DNA of 64,000 bases from Winogradskyella sp. J14-2 (lineage in GTDB: Bacteria > Bacteroidota > Bacteroidia > Flavobacteriales > Flavobacteriaceae): contig NZ_CP019388.1 in assembly GCF_001971725.1 (NCBI RefSeq), positions 2,932,501-2,996,500 of the forward strand, in the 5' to 3' direction. A program made the position numbers and the translations under genes. Under the pieces are notes generated by a model. It saw nothing but the letters and a program-made list of their open reading frames with translations, ran no database searches and was not told where the DNA came from. Numbering within the stretch: position 1 is the first letter of the stretch; each line of letters begins with the position of its first letter. Shown here one piece after another: positions 8,563 to 15,610 of this stretch.

Positions 8563-9843
8563 TTAAAGTGCTTTTCTAACAATCGTCTGCTTACGATCAG
8601 GACCAACAGACACTATTGTAATAGGAATATTAAGTTCTTTTTCTAAAAACTCAACATAGTCATTAAAGGCTTTTGGTAATTGTGATGCTTCGGTCATTTC
8701 CGTTAAACCTTCTGACCAACCTTTTACTTCTGTGTAAATCGGAGTGACGTTTTCTTCTTCAATATTATATGGAAGGTGAGTGATTGTTTCACCTTTGTAC
8801 TTGTAAGCTGTACACACTTTTAAGGTCTTAAAACCAGAAAGTACATCGCCTTTCATCATAATTAATTGCGTAACACCATTAACTTGGCAGGCGTAACGAA
8901 GTGCTACCAAATCTAACCAGCCACAGCGTCTTGGGCGACCTGTTGTTGCGCCAAACTCATGGCCAACACGTCCCATGGTTTCACCATCTTCATCGAACAA
9001 TTCTGTTGGAAAAGGACCAGAACCAACTCGAGTTGTATACGCTTTAAAAATACCAAAGACATCTCCTATTTGGTTTGGTGCCACACCTAAACCTGTACAT
9101 GCACCTGCAGCTGTAGTATTGGATGATGTTACAAAAGGATATGTGCCAAAATCGATATCTAAAAGCGATCCTTGAGCACCTTCTGCTAAAATCGTTTTAC
9201 CAGATTGTTGTGCTTGGTGAACGTACTCTTCCGAGTCTATAAACTTTAAGGTTTTAAGTGTCTCGATGGCATTAAAAAAGTCTGCTTCTAGCTCTTTTAA
9301 ATCGTATTGTATATCTACATTGTAGAAGTCTATCATAGCTTCGTGCTTATCGGCTAAAGCTCTGTATTTTTCTTTCCAATCTGCTAGTTCAATATCACCA
9401 ACTCTAATACCATTTCTACCAGTTTTGTCCATGTATGTTGGCCCAATACCTTTGAGCGTAGAGCCTATTTTTGCTTTCCCTTTTGAAGCTTCGCTCGCAG
9501 CATCCAATAAGCGATGCGTAGGTAAAATGATATGTGCCTTACGCGAGATGCAGAGGGATGTTTTATAGTCAACATTCTGTTCGTCTAATTTGTCTAATTC
9601 TTTTTTAAAAATAACAGGATCTATAACTACTCCGTTACCGACCAAATTTACGGTATTGTCATGAAAAATCCCAGAAGGTATAGTATGTAACACGTGCTTT
9701 CTGCCATTAAAAACTAAAGTATGACCAGCGTTTGGCCCACCTTGAAAGCGTGCAATAATATCGTATTTAGAGGTGAATACATCGACAATTTTCCCTTTGC
9801 CTTCATCTCCCCATTGTAATCCAAGTAGTAAGTCTACTGCCAT
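8563..9843 (-). CDS. purA: Adenylosuccinate synthetase
   Basis: Joins IMP and aspartate with GTP to make adenylosuccinate, the first committed step to AMP. The 426-residue length is standard. The N-terminus has the GTP-binding loop 'GDEGKGK' (about residues 12-18), then 'GGPNAGHT', 'KGIGPTYMDK', and the later 'TGRPRRCGW' and 'SVGPDR' motifs of the family. The ATG at 9841-9843 is 13 bases downstream of the fur stop, so the two genes form one transcription unit. Nothing unusual was seen. Confidence 0.97.
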   Translation of the reverse strand: MAVDLLLGLQWGDEGKGKIVDVFTSKYDIIARFQGGPNAGHTLVFNGRKHVLHTIPSGIFHDNTVNLVGNGVVIDPVIFKKELDKLDEQNVDYKTSLCISRKAHIILPTHRLLDAASEASKGKAKIGSTLKGIGPTYMDKTGRNGIRVGDIELADWKEKYRALADKHEAMIDFYNVDIQYDLKELEADFFNAIETLKTLKFIDSEEYVHQAQQSGKTILAEGAQGSLLDIDFGTYPFVTSSNTTAAGACTGLGVAPNQIGDVFGIFKAYTTRVGSGPFPTELFDEDGETMGRVGHEFGATTGRPRRCGWLDLVALRYACQVNGVTQLIMMKGDVLSGFKTLKVCTAYKYKGETITHLPYNIEEENVTPIYTEVKGWSEGLTEMTEASQLPKAFNDYVEFLEKELNIPITIVSVGPDRKQTIVRKAL

Positions 9844-9856
9844 TTTAAAAAATTAG

Positions 9857-10309
9857 TTAGTCGTCTTTTTTACGATTGCCGTAAAAGTATAGTGAATGAT
9901 TAGTTATCTCAATATTAAAAACCTCTTCGATGGTTTTTTTTATGGACTGAATGCGAGGATCACAGAATTCTATAACCTCACCTGTATCGGTAAGAATTAC
10001 ATGGTCGTGCTGCTTATCGAAGTATGACTTTTCGTAATGCGCTTGGTTTTGACCAAATTGGTGTTTGCGCACCAATGCACATTCTAAAAGCAATTCTATG
10101 GTATTGTAAAGTGTGGCCCTACTCACACGATAGTTTTTGTTTTTCATTTTAATGTAGAGTGATTCTATATCAAAATGTTCTTGACTATCGTATATTTCCT
10201 GAAGTATAGCATAGCGTTCAGGTGTTTTTCTATGGCCTTTATCTTCAAGGAATTGGGTAAAAACACGTTTTACAATTTCCTGATTACTTTCTTCTGTAGT
10301 TGCATTCAT
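9857..10309 (-). CDS. Fur-family metal-responsive transcriptional regulator
   Basis: 150 residues: an N-terminal winged helix ('[21 protein letters not shown]' region; recognition helix near '[14 protein letters not shown]') followed by a dimerisation domain with '[16 protein letters not shown]'. The HDH metal site is present. The CxxC pair that normally follows (structural zinc in E. coli Fur) is not; the corresponding stretch reads 'ILTDTG', and the only nearby Cys is in 'EFCDP'. Family members repress iron or peroxide genes; which metal is sensed here is unknown. It heads the purA operon and has a TAAATTTG -7 element in front. Confidence 0.88.
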   Translation of the reverse strand: MNATTEESNQEIVKRVFTQFLEDKGHRKTPERYAILQEIYDSQEHFDIESLYIKMKNKNYRVSRATLYNTIELLLECALVRKHQFGQNQAHYEKSYFDKQHDHVILTDTGEVIEFCDPRIQSIKKTIEEVFNIEITNHSLYFYGNRKKDD

Positions 10310-10319
10310 AATTGAGGTA

Positions 10320-10327
10320 CAAATTTA
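10320..10327 (-). promoter_or_regulatory. -7 element (TAAATTTG) of the fur-purA operon
   Basis: The minus strand reads TAAATTTG 11 bases before the fur ATG, an exact match to the Bacteroidota -7 consensus TAnnTTTG. No TTG is found at the expected 19-base spacing upstream, so the -33 element is weak or absent. The short leader suggests transcription starts very close to the start codon. Confidence 0.4.
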
Positions 10328-10414
10328 CGTAAAAATATAGGATATGATTAATTTAATTTTACATTAAAACTGAAAGAAATGAACAAGTTTTCAATAGTTT
10401 TTAAACCGAAAAAA

Positions 10415-11494
10415 TCAAACTCTTGTCACCTTATCAATACCATTAATTTTTTTGAGTTTATCGATTAGATTTTTTAGCATGGTTTGGTTTTTAACTTCAA
10501 CCGTTATATCTCCGTTAAAAATACCGTCATCACTAGAAAAGCTTATACTTTTCATATTAACATGAAGGTTTTCTGAAATGAGTTTTGTAATATCATTTAC
10601 CAAGCCAAGATTGTCAATCCCAGATAATTTAATATGTGAGGTATACGTTCGTTGTGATGAATCTATCCATTTAGCTTGCATTATTCTGTAGGCATAGTTA
10701 GATTGTAAACTTACAGCGTTAGGGCAGTTTTTTTTGTGTACCTTAATACCATCGTTTATGGTAACAAAACCAAATACCTGATCGCCAGGAATTGGATTGC
10801 AACAGTTGGCCAATGTATAATTAAGACGCTCTTCTTCCTTACCAAAAACAAGCATATCGTACTTGGATGTAATCTCATCCTTATCGATATCTTTAGAAAT
10901 ATCTGGTTTACGAATTTTATTCTTTATATAAGTCATAAAAGCATTGCTTCTTGATGAAGCAAAGGCTTTAAGCTTTGCATTGTCTATAGTGCCAATACCA
11001 ACACGGTAAAATAAATCTAACGAGGTTTTTAGCTTAAAGTAGTTGACCAACTCGTTTACCGCCTTTTGGTTAAGTGTAATTTTGAGCTGTTTTAATTTAC
11101 GCCTCAAAATTTCCTTGCCCTCTTCGGCAATCTCTTTAGTATGTGCGTTTAATGCCGATTTAATTTTACTTCGTGCTCTGGCAGTGGTTGCATAATCTAA
11201 CCAGTTTGCGTTTGGTTTGGCATTATCTGAGGTTAAGATTTCTACACGGTCACCACTTTGCAACTCATGGCTAAGTGGCACCAATTTACCGTTAACTTTA
11301 GCTCCGCGAGTTTTCATACCCACTTCAGTATGAATACTAAATGCGAAATCTAGAGGAGTGGCACCTTTGGGTAAGGATTTTAAGTCACCTTTTGGTGAAA
11401 ACACAAAGATTTCTTTTGAATATAAATTAAGTTTAAACTGCTCTACAAAATCCACAGCATTAGCTTCATTATTTTCTAACGCTTCTTGGAGTCT
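10415..11494 (-). pseudogene. RelA/SpoT homologue, C-terminal regulatory half (frameshifted off)
   Basis: This frame encodes the regulatory half of a long RelA/SpoT protein: TGS domain ('KEIFVFSPKGDLKSLPKG...', about 60 residues), a helical region, the conserved-cysteine region ('YTLANCCNPIPGDQV', 'HKKNCPN') and a C-terminal ACT domain ('LSGIDNLGLVNDITKLI'). Homology to the family continues upstream of the first usable start (GTG at 11453-11455) to about 11494, where the N-terminal half is in another frame. The upstream in-frame stop TAG lies just beyond at about 11508-11510. By itself it could only be made by internal initiation at the GTG. It is best read as part of one broken gene with the feature at 11469-12620. 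Confidence 0.85.
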
Positions 11495-12620
11495 TAATCC
11501 ATAGATCTAAATTATCCTCTTTGTCGTTGGCATTTTTGTATTTGTAATGTGCGGCATAGCCTTTTTCGGCAATTTCGTTCATGCGTTCACTTCGGATTTG
11601 CACTTCTACCCAACGACTTTTTGGTCCTACAACAGTTATATGCAGTGCTTCGTAGCCTGTAGATTTTGGAGACGAAATCCAATCGCGCAAACGAATTGGA
11701 TTTGGCGTAAAGTGGTCTGTAACTATGGAATAAATTTTCCAAGCCAGAAACTTTTCGTTTTCAAAATCTGATTTGTAGATTATTCTAACCGCAAATTTAT
11801 CATAGACTTCATCGAAGGAAACCCCTTGTTTTACCATTTTTCGTCGTATACTAAAAATGGATTTTGGTCGTCCTTTAATTTCGTAATTGAGACCCTCTTT
11901 ATTTAACGATTTTTCAATGACTTTAGAAAAGGCGTTAATATAGGCATCTTGTTCTTCCTTACTCTCTTGCATTTTCTCTGCAATGTCATTATAAACTTCG
12001 GGTTCAGTGTATTTTAGGCCTAAATCTTCAAGCTCTGTTTTAATATTGTAAAGCCCTATTCTGTGTGCTAATGGTGCATAGATATATAAGGTTTCTGATG
12101 CGATTTTTACCTGTTTATCGTCTCGCATAGAATCCATGGTCTGCATATTGTGCAAACGGTCGGCGATTTTAATAATGATAACACGGACATCTTCATTAAG
12201 CGTTAGCAACATTTTGCGGAAATTTTCTGCTTGCAACGACACATCCATTTCTCTATTGAGCACAGATATTTTGGTGAGTCCATCGACAATGCGAGCAACG
12301 GTATCGCCAAAAAGGAGCTCCATATCTGCAATGGTGTAATCTGGGTTATCCTCAACTACATCGTGAAGCAGTGCTGCAGCAATAGAGGTAGCATCTAAAC
12401 CAATTTCTTGAGCAACAATTTTTGCCACAGCAATTGGATGAAATATGTAGGCTTCACCAGATTTGCGTCGTTGGTCTTTGTGCGCATCTAATGCTACCTC
12501 AAAGGCATGGCGAATTAATTTTTTATCGTCTTTGCTTAAGGTTTGATAGCTTACTCGGAGTAACTCTTTGTAGGCTTGTGCAATGGCTGCATTTTCTTTT
12601 TCAATGTCTACTTCCGTCAT
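11469..12620 (-). CDS. RelA/SpoT homologue, N-terminal catalytic half (truncated by frameshift)
   Basis: Bifunctional (p)ppGpp hydrolase/synthetase catalytic half, 383 residues from the ATG at 12618-12620 (preferred over an ATG six codons upstream because 'MTEVDIEKEN' matches the family start). The hydrolase domain has 'YIFHP' and His86-Asp87 of 'LLHDVVED'. The synthetase domain (about 240-362) has 'GRPKSIFSIRRKM', the 'RLRD' motif (RxKD-like, as in bifunctional enzymes) and 'STGYEALHITV'. After 'LDLWI' (residue 375) the frame runs into eight unrelated codons and TAA, whereas the family continuation 'RLQEALENN' is in another frame. Restoring two bases at 11494/11495 rejoins a full-length protein of about 735 residues. 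The catalytic domains are intact. Confidence 0.88.
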   Translation of the reverse strand: MTEVDIEKENAAIAQAYKELLRVSYQTLSKDDKKLIRHAFEVALDAHKDQRRKSGEAYIFHPIAVAKIVAQEIGLDATSIAAALLHDVVEDNPDYTIADMELLFGDTVARIVDGLTKISVLNREMDVSLQAENFRKMLLTLNEDVRVIIIKIADRLHNMQTMDSMRDDKQVKIASETLYIYAPLAHRIGLYNIKTELEDLGLKYTEPEVYNDIAEKMQESKEEQDAYINAFSKVIEKSLNKEGLNYEIKGRPKSIFSIRRKMVKQGVSFDEVYDKFAVRIIYKSDFENEKFLAWKIYSIVTDHFTPNPIRLRDWISSPKSTGYEALHITVVGPKSRWVEVQIRSERMNEIAEKGYAAHYKYKNANDKEDNLDLWIKTPRSVRK

Positions 12621-12716
12621 AACAACTAAAGTAAACAAAGTCTATGAGATAGGCAATGGGATTTTTGAAGGAAATTTTTGGTGGTTTTGTTAGCGTTATG
12701 GATATGAATCCGTTTT

Positions 12717-12740
12717 GATACTTCGACCTCGCTCAGTATA
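12717..12740. repeat. Short palindromic dispersed element (TACTTCGAC-GCTCAGTA type)
   Basis: TACTTCGAC-CT-CGCTCAGTA is a quasi-palindrome with the same core, in reverse orientation, as two elements near 27.5 kb (CACTGAGC-GTCGAAGTG). It lies between a RelA/SpoT homologue and a lipoprotein gene, outside coding sequence. Confidence 0.6.
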
Positions 12741-12747
12741 GGTTGAT

Positions 12748-12780
12748 TATATCCACCGATAACGAAGTTCGTCTTTTATT
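12748..12780. repeat. Copy 1 of direct repeat with ACGAAGTTCGT core
   Basis: The plus strand reads ATATCC, three variable bases, GAT, one variable base, ACGAAGTTCGTCTTTT. The same pattern recurs at 13261-13294. The core ACGAA-G-TTCGT is palindromic. This copy overlaps the stop codon (12776-12778) of the minus-strand lipoprotein gene that the two copies flank. Confidence 0.65.
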
Positions 12781-13216
12781 CTTTGATTGTAAACCCAACA
12801 GGAGCTTTTAGTTTTGAGGAGTCATACATGTTAATGTATATTGAAACTGTATCTTTTGCATTTTTCCAAGTAACACGATAGTTATCTAACATCACGCTAC
12901 CAAAGCCATAAGGGTCATTGCTACTTTTAATAGGGCAACAACTCCCAGCTCTATAGTATGAGATTTTTTCGCCATTTGGTCCTGCAAGTGCATTAAGAAA
13001 TCTTCTTTCATTTCTTGGGCCTTCAGAGTTTTTAGCACCACCAACCTCAACTGGATTTTTTGGTGAATAGCCATAAGTTTTATCAGTAGATATTTCTGTA
13101 ACCAAAAATGTACTATTATCACGAAGGATTTGAGCAGTATTTTTGGATGCTTCCTTGGTTGAAGCGCAAGAAAGAAAGATTGAAAATATTCCTAATGTTA
13201 ATATTTGTCTATTCAT
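12776..13216 (-). CDS. Small conserved lipoprotein of unknown function
   Basis: 146 residues with a lipoprotein signal 'MNRQILTLGIFSIFLSC' (lipobox Cys17). The mature part carries 'NPVEVGGAKNSEGPRNERRF', 'GEKISYYRAGSCCPI' and 'LDNYRVTW', a pattern recognised in a common flavobacterial lipoprotein family. That family is sometimes labelled 2-dehydro-3-deoxyphosphooctonate aldolase in databases, a name with no support in the sequence: there is no aldolase barrel and the protein is far too short. The Cys-Cys pair and conserved Tyr/Arg residues may matter for its unknown function. The gene is flanked by a pair of direct repeats. Confidence 0.75.
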   Translation of the reverse strand: MNRQILTLGIFSIFLSCASTKEASKNTAQILRDNSTFLVTEISTDKTYGYSPKNPVEVGGAKNSEGPRNERRFLNALAGPNGEKISYYRAGSCCPIKSSNDPYGFGSVMLDNYRVTWKNAKDTVSIYINMYDSSKLKAPVGFTIKE

Positions 13217-13260
13217 TTATTGTTTGTTTTGATCGTTCAGACGTTTTAGAAAATAAATTT

Positions 13261-13294
13261 ATATCCTTTGATTACGAAGTTCGTCTTTTTATTT
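13261..13294. repeat. Copy 2 of direct repeat with ACGAAGTTCGT core
   Basis: Second copy of the pattern at 12748-12780, in the same orientation, with the same palindromic ACGAAGTTCGT core and following T-run. It lies just downstream of the stop of the M48 protease gene (13311). Both copies therefore follow the 3' ends of minus-strand genes. Confidence 0.65.
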
Positions 13295-13310
13295 TATTAA
13301 GTCAAGTGCA

Positions 13311-14543
13311 TCACTTGCTTAAATTCCTAACTCTTTGTAACAACGTCGGATGCGAGTAATGCATAAACACATACGCTTTGTGAGGTGTGAGGTTGCTCAA
13401 ACTATTTTTTGAAAGCTTTTTTAAGGATGTAATTAATGGCTCAGCCTTGTATGTGTTTTTGGCATAATCATCGGCTTGGTATTCAAAAACTCTTGAGACG
13501 TAATTCATTATTAAATCTGTGAGTTCCGAAATTGGTGAATAGAGCAATCCAAAAGCAATGAGACCAACATGAAAACTAGGATTTGCTACACCAATGGCAT
13601 TAGACAATAATGGATTGGAAATAAAAATTGATAATACATAAAGTGTAAGTCCTGTGAGCAGAACAGAAGAGACCAAATTAAAAATAATGTGCTTGCGTTT
13701 GTAGTGCCCAACCTCGTGTGCTAAAACCGCTACGATTTCTTCATCCTCTAAATCATTAACTAAAGTGTCGTAAAGCGTAACGCGTTTTTCACTTCCAAAA
13801 CCTGAGAAATAGGCATTGGCTTTGGTACTGCGTTTAGAACCATCGATAATGAAAATTTTATTGAGGCTAAAGCCAACAGACTTTGCATAATCTGAAATTT
13901 TATTGCGTAGCTCGCCATCTTCTAAAGGGGTTTGTTTATTGAACATGGGTACGATTAATCGTGAGTAAAACATATTCATAAAAACCGTAAATACCGTTAC
14001 AATTCCCCAAGCATAGAGCCAGAATTGGCTTTTAGTAAGTTGATAAAACCAAATAATTAAGGCAATAATGGCACCACCAAGAAGAATCATCATCAGTAAG
14101 CTTTTTAGCTTGTCTAACACAAAGGTCTTTTTTGTGGTTTTATTAAAACCAAATTTTTCTTCAATCACAAACGTTTTGTAATAAGCAAATGGTGTTGTAA
14201 TGATATCACTAGCAATCATAATAATACCGAAGAAAATCAAACCAATAATTATTGTATTTTCAGAATAGCTCCTTGCTATATTATCTACATATTCAAAACC
14301 ATCCAAAAACAGAAAACCTAAAGTCAATACAAGTGAAAATAAGGAAGACCAAATGCCAAATCTGTAATTAGTGGCTTTGTAGGCTTGCGATTTTTTGTAC
14401 TCGTCTTCATCGTATACATCATTTAATTCTACTGGAATTTTGTCATTAAAATGTTTGGCATTTAATGCGTCTAGAATTTTATCCTTTATAAAGTTGATAA
14501 GGATTATGGCTATGATGATGTAGAAAAGAATATCTGCGGTCAT
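13311..14543 (-). CDS. M48 family zinc metalloprotease (Ste24/CAAX-protease type)
   Basis: A 410-residue integral membrane protein. It has N-terminal membrane segments, a long CAAX-protease N-domain including 'YYKTFVIEEKFGFNKTT', and the zinc motif HEVGH in 'VAVLAHEVGHYKRKH'. A downstream 'RVFEYQADDYA' supplies the third zinc ligand Glu. The order matches Ste24-type peptidases rather than the shorter HtpX. Likely role: proteolysis of membrane or periplasmic proteins (inferred). The ATG is at 14541-14543 and the upstream intergenic region holds a large palindromic element. Confidence 0.9.
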   Translation of the reverse strand: MTADILFYIIIAIILINFIKDKILDALNAKHFNDKIPVELNDVYDEDEYKKSQAYKATNYRFGIWSSLFSLVLTLGFLFLDGFEYVDNIARSYSENTIIIGLIFFGIIMIASDIITTPFAYYKTFVIEEKFGFNKTTKKTFVLDKLKSLLMMILLGGAIIALIIWFYQLTKSQFWLYAWGIVTVFTVFMNMFYSRLIVPMFNKQTPLEDGELRNKISDYAKSVGFSLNKIFIIDGSKRSTKANAYFSGFGSEKRVTLYDTLVNDLEDEEIVAVLAHEVGHYKRKHIIFNLVSSVLLTGLTLYVLSIFISNPLLSNAIGVANPSFHVGLIAFGLLYSPISELTDLIMNYVSRVFEYQADDYAKNTYKAEPLITSLKKLSKNSLSNLTPHKAYVFMHYSHPTLLQRVRNLSK

Positions 14544-14565
14544 TGCTTTGTGATATGTTTTGTTC

Positions 14566-14672
14566 CGTCACTTTGAGTGAAATTCTCTTAGGAATTTTGT
14601 ATCGAGAAGCTTTTTACCTTATTAGGTTCTCGATACGATTTTCTCATTCTTCGAAAATCACTCGAACTGACG
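14566..14672. repeat. Nested inverted-repeat (cloverleaf-like) intergenic element
   Basis: The outer arms CGTCA (14566-14570) / TGACG (14668-14672) and GAGTGA (14575-14580) / TCACTC (14658-14663) enclose three inner hairpins: AATTC/GAATT (14581-14596), GTATCGAGAA (14599-14608)/TTCTCGATAC (14627-14636), and GATTTTC (14637-14643)/GAAAATC (14653-14659). Not all hairpins can form at full length together with the outer stem, as ends overlap by a base or two. It lies between two minus-strand genes, contains no ORF, and looks like a mobile palindromic (REP/MITE-like) element. Confidence 0.7.
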
Positions 14673-14681
14673 TTGTTCAAT

Positions 14682-15479
14682 TCATTTAAAATCTCGTTGT
14701 CTTTTAGCTTCAAAAATAAGAATTCCTGCGGCAACAGACACATTCATAGAATCGATAACACCTTGCATGGGTATGCTAATATTTTGGGTTGTGGCATCTC
14801 GCCATTCTTGGGTTAAACCTGTAGCCTCTGTGCCAACCACAATAGCTGTTGGTAACGTATAATCTTGATTATGATACGGTTGTGACTCTTGCAGAATAGC
14901 CGAAAAAATATTGAAACCGTAATATTTTAAAAAATCGATAGCTTCGGTAGTGCTTGCCATAGCAATTTCAGTCGTAAACACACAACCTACACTAGAGCGA
15001 ATAATATTTGGGTTGTATAAGTCTGACTTTGGATTAGCAATAATCACAGCATCTACATTAGCAGCATCAGCGGTTCTCAACAATGCGCCAACATTGCCAG
15101 GTTTTTCTGGTGCTTCAGCAACTAAAATCAGAGGGTTTTTATTGGTGAGTTTTAAGTCTTCAAGTCGATGTGTTTTGCTATTTACTACTGCAATAACACC
15201 TTCTGTTGTGTCTCGATGTGCCAATTTTTGGAATACCTCTTTTGAAATTTCAATGATGTCAATACCATAACGACTCATTGATTTGGCTTCACTCTCTGAA
15301 AATAAATCTGGAAAGAACAAAACTGTTTCAATATTGTAGCCACCTTTTATAGCCAAAGAGAGTTCGCGCTTCCCTTCAATTAAAAACTGCCCAGTTTTCT
15401 TTCGTTGTCTCGACTTTTCCTTTAATTGAACCAAGTTTTTAATTAATGGGTTTTGTGTGCTGGTTATTTGTTTTGACAT
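14682..15479 (-). CDS. SpoU/TrmH-family RNA 2'-O-methyltransferase
   Basis: 265 residues. The N-terminal substrate-binding domain (about 1-95, Lys/Arg-rich start 'NLVQLKEKSRQRKKTGQF') is followed by the SPOUT knot domain with its three motifs: 'PGNVGALLRTADAAN' (motif 1), 'VVGTEATGL' (motif 2) and 'IPMQGVIDSMNVSVAAG' (motif 3). The enzyme methylates ribose 2'-OH groups of rRNA or tRNA with S-adenosylmethionine; the target nucleotide is not evident. ATG at 15477-15479, with a TAAATTTG promoter element just upstream. Confidence 0.92.
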   Translation of the reverse strand: MSKQITSTQNPLIKNLVQLKEKSRQRKKTGQFLIEGKRELSLAIKGGYNIETVLFFPDLFSESEAKSMSRYGIDIIEISKEVFQKLAHRDTTEGVIAVVNSKTHRLEDLKLTNKNPLILVAEAPEKPGNVGALLRTADAANVDAVIIANPKSDLYNPNIIRSSVGCVFTTEIAMASTTEAIDFLKYYGFNIFSAILQESQPYHNQDYTLPTAIVVGTEATGLTQEWRDATTQNISIPMQGVIDSMNVSVAAGILIFEAKRQRDFK

Positions 15480-15504
15480 ATATTGAAGCGTCCTTTTATA
15501 AGTG

Positions 15505-15512
15505 CAAATTTA
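15505..15512 (-). promoter_or_regulatory. -7 element (TAAATTTG) of the SpoU methyltransferase gene
   Basis: The minus strand reads TAAATTTG 26 bases before the ATG, an exact match to TAnnTTTG. No TTG at 19-base spacing, so it is a partial promoter call. Confidence 0.4.
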
Positions 15513-15610
15513 CAGCATATATTATTAAGAAATTGAAATAAAACTTAATTGAGGCGCAACCCTTTTACAGTTTTACTATCTACATTATAGAACTATCTAA
15601 TCAATCCACT

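Noticed and set aside
11480..11510. Programmed ribosomal frameshift in the RelA/SpoT gene
   Set aside because: No slippery heptamer or obvious downstream stem is seen at the junction. The required shift (+1 or -2) makes a simple deletion more likely, though it is not excluded.
12892..13122. 76-codon minus-strand frame inside the lipoprotein gene
   Set aside because: Alternative frame of a gene with a clear lipobox and conserved motifs.
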